DNA from: JBKBUF01 sp046290815
GTDB lineage: Bacteria; Bacteroidota; Bacteroidia; Cytophagales; Cytophagaceae
Direction of reading: 5' to 3'
Length of the DNA stretch: 64,000 bases
NCBI GenBank assembly: GCA_046290815.1
Contig: JBKBUF010000018.1
Location: 1-64,000, forward strand
The notes beneath the pieces were generated by a model, which ran no database searches, had not been told where the DNA came from, and worked only from the letters and a program-made list of their open reading frames with translations. This document shows, in pieces, positions 38,701 through 46,211 of the stretch (positions are counted from its first letter, which is position 1; each line of letters starts with the position of its first letter). The translations under genes and the position numbers were made by a program.

Positions 38701-39340
38701 GTTTTAGATTACCTTTCCTGTAAGCATCTTCCAGGTCTTCTCTGACTTCGCCTTCATATTCGAATTCCATATTTTCTTTTCTGCTTCCCTTTTCTTCAGA
38801 TTTCATTTTAATGCCTAATTCCATTACATCTGAAAGATTTTCCAGGCCCATGATTTTTTTATTGAGCTTTTTTCCCGCCTGATAAATGAATAAATCAAGA
38901 TATGTGTCTTCTTCGAAATCAGAGCTGCCTCTCTGCGATCTGTAAAGCAGATAATTGGCAAAGTTGTCATCTTTTGAAAGAATGTATTTTAACTCCTTTT
39001 CTTCTATGAAATTTAAGCCTGCAATTTTTGTGTTGTAGCTTCCATAGTCAGTACCGATCTCCCTGTAGGATTTGTAAAATGGAGAATTAAGCAGGTCCTG
39101 AACAAAGTTGTCCGGATTAATTTCCAGTGCTACATATTCCACAGATTTAAGGGCATTAAAAAATGATTCTGGTAAATGGAATGCGATTCTGCTACTAACG
39201 TGCATCGTGCCATAGAGGTAAGATGGTTTTTTCAGGCCGTTCCCGCTGATCTCCCATAGAAGACTATTTTCGCTATCGTCCTGAGCCATGCAGTTGATGC
39301 TTAATAGGCATATGAAGAAAGGTAAAAGTATGTATTTCAT
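35738..39340 (-). CDS. Very long TraB/GumN-family exported protein
   Basis: About 1200 residues with a signal peptide (MKYILLPFFICLLSINCMA, cleaved before QDD). Residues ~25-290 match the TraB/GumN (PrgY-like) domain, with YGTMHVSSR near 43-51 and GVGAAHLPG near 256-264, conserved metal-site-type motifs of that family. The remaining 900 residues have no domain I recognise: first beta-rich repeated segments (FSFSVPGYYTVEKGN, YSVITPARLQAEYLY), then a helical, probably HEAT-like part. I start at the Met at 39340 because it begins the signal peptide. Function unknown; a peptidase-like role is only a suggestion from the domain family. Confidence 0.72.
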   Translation of the reverse strand: MKYILLPFFICLLSINCMAQDDSENSLLWEISGNGLKKPSYLYGTMHVSSRIAFHLPESFFNALKSVEYVALEINPDNFVQDLLNSPFYKSYREIGTDYGSYNTKIAGLNFIEEKELKYILSKDDNFANYLLYRSQRGSSDFEEDTYLDLFIYQAGKKLNKKIMGLENLSDVMELGIKMKSEEKGSRKENMEFEYEGEVREDLEDAYRKGNLKLIDSIGRGTESKTYREYMLYIRNRMMVNKMDSLLKIHSVFSGVGAAHLPGAKGMINLLREKGYIVKPIKNDGSRSKEKEKIEKIIYRNTFRKHIIEDSLFEVAVPGILHASPEKHGSNYNNSFREYFCADMPNAAYYSIVRLSIFEKFTGMEPEDYVFKIDSLLFENIPGKIVKKKYFQEGKIKGVEIFNITKSGNHQRYKIYFTPLELIVFKVAGIKDYATKEGINFINSVRFIPREENYRYTSPTAGFSFSVPGYYTVEKGNESSAYNKRNIFVQSIDTKTGNYYLFTSASHHSFYFPEKDSIQLLSLSKTFCKQSDYKITSRKFGNSSNRASIEVKAVKENFPDLYCKVIISGPEYFIMSFSGNDSLAASSYFSSLRFTDKLYRNDFTTYTDSIHNYSVITPARLQAEYLYKNDYKDNRSKEKKVKEKYLSREDKLYFTSEETFEAIEVGYSRFSEFAELNKESFWKELRDFLTDDGSLIIKKEDINSFHSGEFYITDSALSNILRSKVIVADKEIYVLKALTRNNTDSRFINEFFNSFTANNHKSESSLFTPKSSAFLDAVYSADSNLTYAAFSSVNNIRFQEKDLKKLNEILEDPKFTNYFSENKLHKKNLIRQIVTTDTEYKGSYTKKLYKEYSDSSHVQILILQTLAKMKTAPAYKSVNALLKEDVPLSEKSEINKLFNRFKDSLQLTASLFPDMLHLTRYQEYKENIYNLSAILLDSGLIKPNLYAFKKEEIIKEAEEEIKRKNNSGKEIRNSFLSDIKPNDPLYNYAVLLMPFYKETNINNIYSKMVKLKDKNLSLYTSVLLLKSDKPVEDSILQNFGKNDFYRKALYKKLKEIDKLEKINPAYITQENICRAILCSRYSAKETDSLVFLEKRELTYNGKTGNVFFFKRKKEKDISWKLEYVGLQPLNPEQINITEDIMDSDIRFSEKELSKTIDGIMEDLEDNSKKKAKPLKRKYSLVKILEKKEKDFIPELPFDIF

Positions 39341-39553
39341 AGATAAAGGGAAAAAGTTATTCATAAATGATATACGGAATCAATCTGATTTGGATCAGGA
39401 GAATTTAAGGAAGTTTTATTTTAAGCTGAAGGAATTTAACTGGTTATCATTGCCTAAAATTCCTGCTTCACTCTCTCATGAAATAAGCGAAAAAATTGTA
39501 TATTTGGTATTTATTATTGAAATAAAATTAGAAAGTATCTGCATTCGGATGTT

Positions 39554-40645
39554 ATGAAAATACGTTTTTTAGCCAGCTTTATACTATTCATAACTTTCTT
39601 TCCTCTTTTTGCTCAGGAGAATAAAACCCTGATTTATGATAAAAAGGGAAGATTAATTCAGCGAAACAGGGTTAATTTTTTTGGCAGAATTGAAAATGAC
39701 CTAAGTGGTATTGCCATAATAAAGTACGAATATGATAAGAAGGGGAATCTGATAAAGAAATCTTATTTCAACAAAGATGATCAGATGATTCAACCTGATA
39801 CTAATTCGCGGGTGTTGGAAATTCCTTCATTTACACTTTATAAGTATGATGAGAATAATAATCTTATAGTGGAAAGTAATCATTATTCAAATGGGGCTTT
39901 AATGGATCTGGGGTCAAAACCTGCTGTAAGGAGGATGAAATACAATGCTCACGGCATGGTACTCGAAGAATACAACTACGACAGATTCGGAAAATTGAGA
40001 GGTGTAGGCAATCTGGAAAAAGCTGTAATCTTAAATACTTACATGGGCAGGAGACTGGTAGAGTCCAGGAGCTATGATAAGAATAAGAAAATTCTCGATT
40101 TCGGATTAAATATAATGAAGAATACGTATGATGATCATGGAAGGAAAATCAGAACTGCATATTATTTCGCTAATTCTGAGCTGTATTTGACAGATTTGTA
40201 TTTTTATGATTCCCACGGAAATCTTATTAAGGAGGAGTGTTACAAAAAGGATAAACAGTTGGACTATGTTGTAACATATACTTATAACAAGGATAGATTA
40301 ATTACCAGGGAGTATGTTTACAGTAAAGGGAATAAGCAGATTGAAAAGCATGGTATTGAAATAAATGTCCCAGGTTGGAAACCTCTTCATCTTCCATCAC
40401 TGGAAGAAATAAAAGATGTTGATGGTACCTGTGCATTTTATTGTACTGTAGATAAGGAAGGAAAAATCATTGACATCAGAAGATCATTCGGCAGAGATGC
40501 ATTGATATATGCGGTAATTCCTTATTTAAAGGATATTAAACTAATAAGGGATGAGTCCTTTACATATAATTCCAATTATAATAATTTCAGAGGAGAAATT
40601 AAGATAGGTATTTTGAATAAGGATAAAAATGTAGAGGAGTTTTGA
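39554..40645 (+). CDS. Exported YD/MORN-like repeat protein
   Basis: A 363-residue protein with a signal peptide (FLASFILFITFFPLFA, cleaved before QEN). Repeats of the type YDKKGRLIQR, YDKKGNLIKKSYF, YDENNNLIVESNHY and YDSHGNLIKEECY run through residues 25-270, like RHS/YD repeats of Bacteroidota proteins of unknown role. The last 90 residues (CAFYCTVDKEGKIIDIRRSFG) faintly resemble a TonB C-terminal domain. It has a 213-bp divergent spacer with the TraB-like gene. Function unknown. Confidence 0.65.
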   Translation: MKIRFLASFILFITFFPLFAQENKTLIYDKKGRLIQRNRVNFFGRIENDLSGIAIIKYEYDKKGNLIKKSYFNKDDQMIQPDTNSRVLEIPSFTLYKYDENNNLIVESNHYSNGALMDLGSKPAVRRMKYNAHGMVLEEYNYDRFGKLRGVGNLEKAVILNTYMGRRLVESRSYDKNKKILDFGLNIMKNTYDDHGRKIRTAYYFANSELYLTDLYFYDSHGNLIKEECYKKDKQLDYVVTYTYNKDRLITREYVYSKGNKQIEKHGIEINVPGWKPLHLPSLEEIKDVDGTCAFYCTVDKEGKIIDIRRSFGRDALIYAVIPYLKDIKLIRDESFTYNSNYNNFRGEIKIGILNKDKNVEEF

Positions 40646-40658
40646 ATCTTGGATTTAG

Positions 40659-41192
40659 CTAGAATTCCAGGAAACTCTCTATCTGTGCATTGATTAGTTT
40701 GGTTAAAAATTCATCGTTTATTTTTCCCTCAACAAATAACTTGTCAATTCTGGGTAGCCTTGGTTTAATGGCAAGTACATGCATACCCAGGTAATTAAGA
40801 ATATCAGTAAGATGACTTAACGCAAGTGCTCCCGCCATTACTCCGCTGGAGATTCCTACCAGTGCACCTTTTTTATTCTTTAATGTATTGGGGAAACTCA
40901 GGCCGTCAAGAAAAGCTTTTAATACTCCCGGGAAGGACCCGTTATATTCAGGTACTATGAAAATTATTTTGTTCGATTCTGAAATTGAACTTATAAGCTT
41001 ATTGAATTCTTCATCTTTTCCAACATTGTCGTATAGTGCTGAAAAAATGAATTTTGGGGGTAAATTACTTAAGTCAATAATGTTTACCTCAGCACCCTTG
41101 TTTTCCAGGAGCAGTTTGTAATACTCAGCAATTTTTATTGAATAACTCGGTACCCTGTTTGTGGCGGAAATAATGGTAATAAAAGGCTTCAT
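40659..41192 (-). CDS. NADPH-dependent FMN reductase family protein
   Basis: A 177-residue flavodoxin-like oxidoreductase. The N-terminal phosphate-binding stretch ISATNRVPSYSIKIAEYY (8-25) and the flavin loop PEYNGSFPGVLKAFLDGLSF near 80-99 match the FMN_red family, which reduces FMN, quinones or azo compounds with NAD(P)H. A GISSGVMAG loop follows. No signal peptide. It converges with the YD-repeat gene 13 bp away and diverges from sulP1, so it is not part of the transporter operon. Substrate unknown. Confidence 0.85.
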   Translation of the reverse strand: MKPFITIISATNRVPSYSIKIAEYYKLLLENKGAEVNIIDLSNLPPKFIFSALYDNVGKDEEFNKLISSISESNKIIFIVPEYNGSFPGVLKAFLDGLSFPNTLKNKKGALVGISSGVMAGALALSHLTDILNYLGMHVLAIKPRLPRIDKLFVEGKINDEFLTKLINAQIESFLEF

Positions 41193-41295
41193 GTTACATC
41201 TTGGCTCATCTAAATTATGAAATAAAACAGAATTAGTGAAATCATTTTTAATTCGCTCATTTATAGGATTCTATCCTGTTGTTACAGAGTTGCAC

Positions 41296-41329
41296 TTCAG
41301 ATTCTCTTCAGATTTCGACAGTATTATTA
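41296..41329 (+). promoter_or_regulatory. Proposed response-regulator operator/promoter of the first sulP
   Basis: TTCAGA at 41296-41301 and again at 41307-41312 form a direct repeat with an 11-bp period. Nine bases later comes TATTATTA (41322-41329), a partial match to the TAnnTTTG -7 element. The same layout occurs before dabA, before the second sulP and after the second sulP. The 11-bp period is typical of OmpR/PhoB-type sites. Start of the sulP gene is 20 bp downstream. Confidence 0.65.
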
Positions 41330-41348
41330 CAGTATAAAACTGTGATTG

Positions 41349-43568
41349 ATGTCAACTGCAAAAAAATTATCTGAAATACCAGCCACCGGATTTGTTGGGC
41401 TTATTCAAAACTGGAAGGCTGATATGGTTTCAGGGTTTCTGGTTTTTTTGATTGCGCTTCCTCTTTGCCTGGGTATAGCGATGGCTAGTGGTTTTCCTCC
41501 CATAGCAGGTATCATGACCGCTGTTGTCGGTGGTTTAATTGTGACTTTATTCCATGGCTCCTATGTAACCATTAAGGGGCCTGCTGCGGGGTTGATCGTA
41601 ATAGTTTTTGGTGCAGTTGAAGCTTTAGGTGAAGGAGATCCTGTAGCCGGATATAAACTTACGCTGGCAGTAATAGTCGTATCAGGGATCCTTCAGGTTT
41701 TATTTGGTTTCTTCCGATCAGGTGTACTTGGAGATTTTTTCCCTTCCTCAACTGTACATGGTATGCTAGCTGCTATTGGGGTAATTATTGCCTCAAAGCA
41801 AATTCATACTTTATTAGGTGTGAAGCCGGAGGCCAAGGAAACATTAGGTCTTATTGCAGAGATACCGAATTCAATTCGAAATATGAATCCGGAAATTGGG
41901 GTAATAGGAATTGTAAGCTTGTTGATATTGTTTTTGCTTCCTCTAGTAAAAAACAAATGGATCAAACGTATACCGGGCCCAATGCTTGTAATACTGGTTG
42001 CTATTCCATTGGGACACTATTTTGATCTGGAACACGCCCATAAATATCTTTTCCTTAATCATAATTTTGAAGTCGGGCCCAAATTTTTAGTTACACTTCC
42101 GGATAACATTCTTGATGGATTTGCCTTCCCTGATTTTTCGCAGATTCTTACAATGGAATCGATATACTGGATACTGATGTTTTCTTTAGTAGGTAGCCTT
42201 GAGTCTTTATTAAGTACAAAGGCAGTAGATATTCTTGATCCTTACCACAGAAAATCTGATCTGAATAAGGATCTTATGGCTGTAGGAATAGGAAATACAA
42301 TCTGCGGGTTTATCGGAGCGCTTCCTATGATATCAGAGATAGTAAGAAGCTCTGCAAATATTAATAATGGTGCAAAAACAAAATGGTCTAATTGGTTTCA
42401 TGGAGCATTTTTACTTGGATTTGTGGTGTTGGCACCATCACTTATTCATCAGATTCCTTTAGCTGCTTTAGGAGCTATGCTTATATTTACCGGTTTCAGA
42501 CTCGCAAGTCCAAAAGTCTTTCTTCAGACTTATAAAGTTGGAAAAGAACAATTGATCATTTTTGTTACTACACTGGTCGTTACATTGGCTACAGATCTGA
42601 TCATTGGAATTTTTTCAGGAATAATGGTCAAATTTGTAATACATTTTATTTCCGGTGCGCCGCTAAATTCTTTGTTTAAATCAAAACTGGAAATTTCCAA
42701 ATCCGAAGGAGGCGGATATAATGTAAAAGTTTTTGACTCTGCAATATTCTCCAATTTTATCAGCTTGAAAAATCAATTGGATAAATTGCCTTCAGGCAGT
42801 AATATCAATATAGATTTCTCAGGTGTGAAGATAATCGATCATTCTGTAATGGAACACTTGCACCACTATGGGGAAGATTATCAAAAAAATGGCGGAAGGC
42901 TTGCTTTTACCGGTATGGGTCACCTGCAACCTTTGAGCGATCACCCTCTTGCCGTGAGGGTGGCAAATAAAGGTGGGGAAACTGAATTGAGGGAACAACA
43001 GATGAAAGTATTGGCCAAAAAGCTTGGCATGTCTTATTTCCCGGTTAATGGAATCGATAAAAGTAATTTTGGTAGATTCAGCATTGAGAAAAAGAGAGTT
43101 AAATATGAGGGAAATATAATAAAGGGGTTCCTGTCCGGATACTTTTACAGAATCTCTGATATTTCTGTAGTAGAGGGTGGAGATATGAAGGCACACATAA
43201 ATCAACTGACCATAATTTCAGTTTCTCATTTACCTGTTTCCATTCCTGTTTTTACTTTAGAAAAGGAAAATTTTATGGATAAGGTATCCGGATTTTTTGC
43301 AGATATTGATTTTAAAGGTTATCATAAATTTTCTAAAAAGTATCACCTGGCTGGACTCGACGAACCATCTGTAAGGAAATTCTTTACTCCTCAATTATTA
43401 AAGTTCCTGGAAAATAGCGCATCCTATGAAGTGCAAAGTTTAGGAACCGAAATATTTTTCTTCAACAGGCAAAAGCTTGCAAGTCCCGAGGAAATCGTGG
43501 AGATGTTACACTTTGTAAAGGGGTTTATAAATTGTATGAATAATCAGGGATTGAGAAATGTAATTTAA
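41349..43568 (+). CDS. SulP-family anion transporter with STAS and extra C-terminal domain (copy 1)
   Basis: An inner-membrane transporter of 739 residues. The SulP core (residues 15-435) has ten or more spans and includes LIALPLCLGIAMASGFPP and GLIVIVFGAVEAL. A STAS domain follows at about 440-550 (INIDFSGVKIIDHSVMEHL). Residues 590-735 form a further globular part (RISDISVVEGGDMKAHINQL, VRKFFTPQLLKFLE). SulP proteins move sulfate, bicarbonate and other anions; beside dabAB bicarbonate is the best guess. It is close to the copy at 50359 almost throughout. I start at ATG 41349; a TTG just before is also open. Confidence 0.88.
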   Translation: MSTAKKLSEIPATGFVGLIQNWKADMVSGFLVFLIALPLCLGIAMASGFPPIAGIMTAVVGGLIVTLFHGSYVTIKGPAAGLIVIVFGAVEALGEGDPVAGYKLTLAVIVVSGILQVLFGFFRSGVLGDFFPSSTVHGMLAAIGVIIASKQIHTLLGVKPEAKETLGLIAEIPNSIRNMNPEIGVIGIVSLLILFLLPLVKNKWIKRIPGPMLVILVAIPLGHYFDLEHAHKYLFLNHNFEVGPKFLVTLPDNILDGFAFPDFSQILTMESIYWILMFSLVGSLESLLSTKAVDILDPYHRKSDLNKDLMAVGIGNTICGFIGALPMISEIVRSSANINNGAKTKWSNWFHGAFLLGFVVLAPSLIHQIPLAALGAMLIFTGFRLASPKVFLQTYKVGKEQLIIFVTTLVVTLATDLIIGIFSGIMVKFVIHFISGAPLNSLFKSKLEISKSEGGGYNVKVFDSAIFSNFISLKNQLDKLPSGSNINIDFSGVKIIDHSVMEHLHHYGEDYQKNGGRLAFTGMGHLQPLSDHPLAVRVANKGGETELREQQMKVLAKKLGMSYFPVNGIDKSNFGRFSIEKKRVKYEGNIIKGFLSGYFYRISDISVVEGGDMKAHINQLTIISVSHLPVSIPVFTLEKENFMDKVSGFFADIDFKGYHKFSKKYHLAGLDEPSVRKFFTPQLLKFLENSASYEVQSLGTEIFFFNRQKLASPEEIVEMLHFVKGFINCMNNQGLRNVI

Positions 43569-43596
43569 AAAACGACTGCATTTGCAGTCGTTTTTT
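43567..43596 (+). terminator. Intrinsic terminator after the first sulP
   Basis: CGACTGC (43573-43579) pairs with GCAGTCG (43584-43590) across a 4-base loop, flanked by six As before and six Ts after. It starts within the stop codon region of sulP1 and separates it from dabA, which has its own promoter element 20 bp later. Confidence 0.93.
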
Positions 43597-43615
43597 AAGT
43601 GCTTAGAATATCAGG

Positions 43616-43649
43616 TTCAGAATTGCTTCAGAATTGGAAATTATATTTA
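43616..43649 (+). promoter_or_regulatory. Proposed response-regulator operator/promoter of dabAB
   Basis: TTCAGA at 43616-43621 and 43627-43632 (11-bp period), then nine bases, then TATATTTA (43642-43649), which matches TAnnTTTG in all but the last base. The dabA start codon is 28 bp further on, after an AAAGGAG ribosome-binding-like run. It lies directly after the sulP1 terminator, as a new promoter should. Confidence 0.7.
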
Positions 43650-43677
43650 TAAAAGCACATAGCAAAGGAGCTTTAGG

Positions 43678-46206
43678 ATGAATAGGTCTGTTATAGAAAA
43701 TTTCACTACACCAGGGTTGGATGATAATTTTAATGAAGTGATGGTAATAAAGGAGCTAAAGAAGTATCTTCCTTCTCAACCTCCTTTAAAGGATTTTATT
43801 TTCCAGAATCCTCTTAAGGCTTTCCAAATTGAAAAGTTTCACGATGCATTAAATAGGGCAGGTGAATTGTATGGATACAAAATGTATTATACCCCAATGG
43901 AGTATAATGACTTATATAAGTCAGGCAGAATAACAGAAGAAGTATTAGAGAAAGTATTAAAAGAAAAAAATAAAGGAAATGATATTAAGAATGAAAAAAA
44001 TAAGCTCCTTTCTCTGACTTATACTATTCCCTCATTGCCACGGATTGGCATTTTAAGAGGTAACTGGAAAACCCATTATAAGTTAGATATGGATGGTTCA
44101 GTGCATTCGTTGCTTTTTAAAATCGTTTGCAGTTATCTTGATCAGGGTATTTCTATATGGAATTTCCCATTATGGAATGGTCTTTTACCTTCTATCAGGC
44201 AAATGGAAAAGAAAAGCTTTACAGGTTTTTTTAAAAGCAGACGAGTGATAGAATTACTTTTTTCCGAAGAATTATCCATTGAATTTTTGCTGGATATGCT
44301 GGTTGCCAATAAAGAATATTATAATCAGTATTTATTTGACCAGCAATTTGCACACAGTGGTTGGTCCGGGATTGTATCCGTAATTGAAGATCAACCCAAA
44401 TTCCTAATGGATGAAAAAAAGATTTCTTTAAAGGAGTTTATAATCCTGGAATTGCTCCTTGAAATTGATGTATTGGATAGGCAATTCGGATCTTCCTGGA
44501 AACCTTTAGCAAGTAAAATACAGATACCACCTGTAGACCTTTTTGCAACAGTTCATAAATCTGAATACAGCGAATGTCTTAGGGTTTGGCAGGATGCCTA
44601 TGAATGGAGTTACTATGATGAAGTACTGGCAGGTATTAAACAAATTCACAATAGAGAAGAAAATAATAAGCCAGGAAGTTTTCAGGCAATGTTTTGCATA
44701 GATGAAAGAGAATGTTCTTTCAGACGATACCTTGAAATGGAAGATCCTGATTGTTCAACCTTTGGAACACCAGGTTTTTTTAATGTAGAATTTTTCTTTC
44801 AGCCTGAATACGGAAAGTCCTATACAAAATTATGTCCGCCTCCTGTAACACCAGGATATCTGATCAAAGAACAAGGGTCAAAAATAAAAAGGGAAAAGGA
44901 TGTTCATTTTGATAAAACAGCATACTCTTTTTTTGCCGGATGGATTATTTCACAAACCATTGGATTTTGGTCAGCTCTTAAGTTGTTTCTGAATATTTTC
45001 CGACCCACTATTGATGCAGCAGCCTCTACTTCATTGAGGCACATGGATAAGCTTTCTGATTTGACTATCGAAAGCATAGATGGGACACATATTGAAAATG
45101 GCTTGCAGGTTGGGTTTACTGTTGAACAAATGGCAGAGAGAGTGGAAGGGTTGCTTAAGAGTATAGGACTGGTTGATAATTTTTCTGATATAATTTATGT
45201 AATAGGCCATGGTGCAAGCAGTGTAAATAATCCATTTTATGCAAGTATGGATTGTGGGGCTTGCTCGTGCAGGCCAGGCTCTGTAAATGCCAGGGTTTTT
45301 TCTTTTGCAGCCAATCATCCTAAGGTAAGGTTCATTATGAGGGAAAGAGGTATTAATATTCCTGATAAAACCATATTTGTTGGAGGACTCCATGATACAA
45401 CCAGGGACGACCTGGTATTTTTTGATGAAGGATCACTAATAGGGGAAGTATCTGAAAAACATAAAAGGAATGTTGTGGTTTTTCTCAGGGCTTTGGATCT
45501 GAATGCTAAAGAAAGATCAAGAAGATTTGAGTCCATTGATACAACATTACCTGCTGAAGAAATCCATAAATTGGTAAGAAGCAGATCCATGCTGCTTTCA
45601 GAGCCAAGACCTGAGCTTGACCATGCTACAAATGCTCTTTGCATTGTCGGACGTAGATCCCTTACCAAAGGATTGTTTCTTGACAGGAGGGCATTTATGA
45701 ATAGTTACAATTATAAGCTTGATCCGGACGGTAAATTTTTGTTAAATATTTTGAAAGCAGCCACCCCTGTCTGCGGAGATATCAATCTTACATTTTACTT
45801 TTCCAAAATGGATAACAAAAAGCTTGGTGCCGGTACAAAGCTTCCTCATAATGTTATGGGTTTAATCGGTGTATCCAATGGTATTGAAGGAGATTTGCGG
45901 CCCGGACTTCCTTCTCAAATGATAGAATCACATGAGCCTATCAGACTAATGATGATAGTGGAGCATTTCCCGGATGTAGTTTTAAAAACCATAAAATCAA
46001 TAGATTCAATGTATGAATATTACAGGAATGAATGGATGCATCTGGCAGTGATAGATCCATTGTCCGGCGAAATTCTGATTTTTAAAGATGAACAATTTGT
46101 TCCGTATATTCCCTTGAAAACCACTGTAAGTGTCACTGATAATATTGTTGGTCTGATTGAAAAAAGCCTTCCACAGCAAAATATACCTGTACACATAATC
46201 AAATAA
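43678..46206 (+). CDS. dabA: DabA-type inorganic carbon uptake protein (DUF2309)
   Basis: An 842-residue protein of the DUF2309/DabA family, the cytoplasmic subunit of an energy-coupled inorganic carbon accumulation complex that has a beta-carbonic-anhydrase-like zinc site. The four ligands expected from the Halothiobacillus protein are present with correct spacing: Cys340 and Asp342 in FCIDERE, His511 in GHGASS and Cys526 in MDCGAC (15 residues apart). No signal peptide. A ribosome binding site (AAAGGAG) precedes the ATG, and dabB follows after 5 bp. It should convert CO2 to bicarbonate in a direction driven by the ion gradient through DabB. Activity is inferred from family work, not shown here. 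Confidence 0.92.
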   Translation: MNRSVIENFTTPGLDDNFNEVMVIKELKKYLPSQPPLKDFIFQNPLKAFQIEKFHDALNRAGELYGYKMYYTPMEYNDLYKSGRITEEVLEKVLKEKNKGNDIKNEKNKLLSLTYTIPSLPRIGILRGNWKTHYKLDMDGSVHSLLFKIVCSYLDQGISIWNFPLWNGLLPSIRQMEKKSFTGFFKSRRVIELLFSEELSIEFLLDMLVANKEYYNQYLFDQQFAHSGWSGIVSVIEDQPKFLMDEKKISLKEFIILELLLEIDVLDRQFGSSWKPLASKIQIPPVDLFATVHKSEYSECLRVWQDAYEWSYYDEVLAGIKQIHNREENNKPGSFQAMFCIDERECSFRRYLEMEDPDCSTFGTPGFFNVEFFFQPEYGKSYTKLCPPPVTPGYLIKEQGSKIKREKDVHFDKTAYSFFAGWIISQTIGFWSALKLFLNIFRPTIDAAASTSLRHMDKLSDLTIESIDGTHIENGLQVGFTVEQMAERVEGLLKSIGLVDNFSDIIYVIGHGASSVNNPFYASMDCGACSCRPGSVNARVFSFAANHPKVRFIMRERGINIPDKTIFVGGLHDTTRDDLVFFDEGSLIGEVSEKHKRNVVVFLRALDLNAKERSRRFESIDTTLPAEEIHKLVRSRSMLLSEPRPELDHATNALCIVGRRSLTKGLFLDRRAFMNSYNYKLDPDGKFLLNILKAATPVCGDINLTFYFSKMDNKKLGAGTKLPHNVMGLIGVSNGIEGDLRPGLPSQMIESHEPIRLMMIVEHFPDVVLKTIKSIDSMYEYYRNEWMHLAVIDPLSGEILIFKDEQFVPYIPLKTTVSVTDNIVGLIEKSLPQQNIPVHIIK

Positions 46207-46211
46207 GCGAA

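Noticed and set aside
39288..39557. 89-codon plus-strand frame between the TraB-like and YD-repeat genes
   Set aside because: It overlaps the start of the TraB-like gene on the opposite strand, covers the divergent promoter region and has no recognisable protein features.
41296..41312. TTCAGA repeats as chance AT-rich motif
   Set aside because: Rejected as chance because four sites share both the 11-bp and 9-bp spacings and all are in non-coding positions within one locus.
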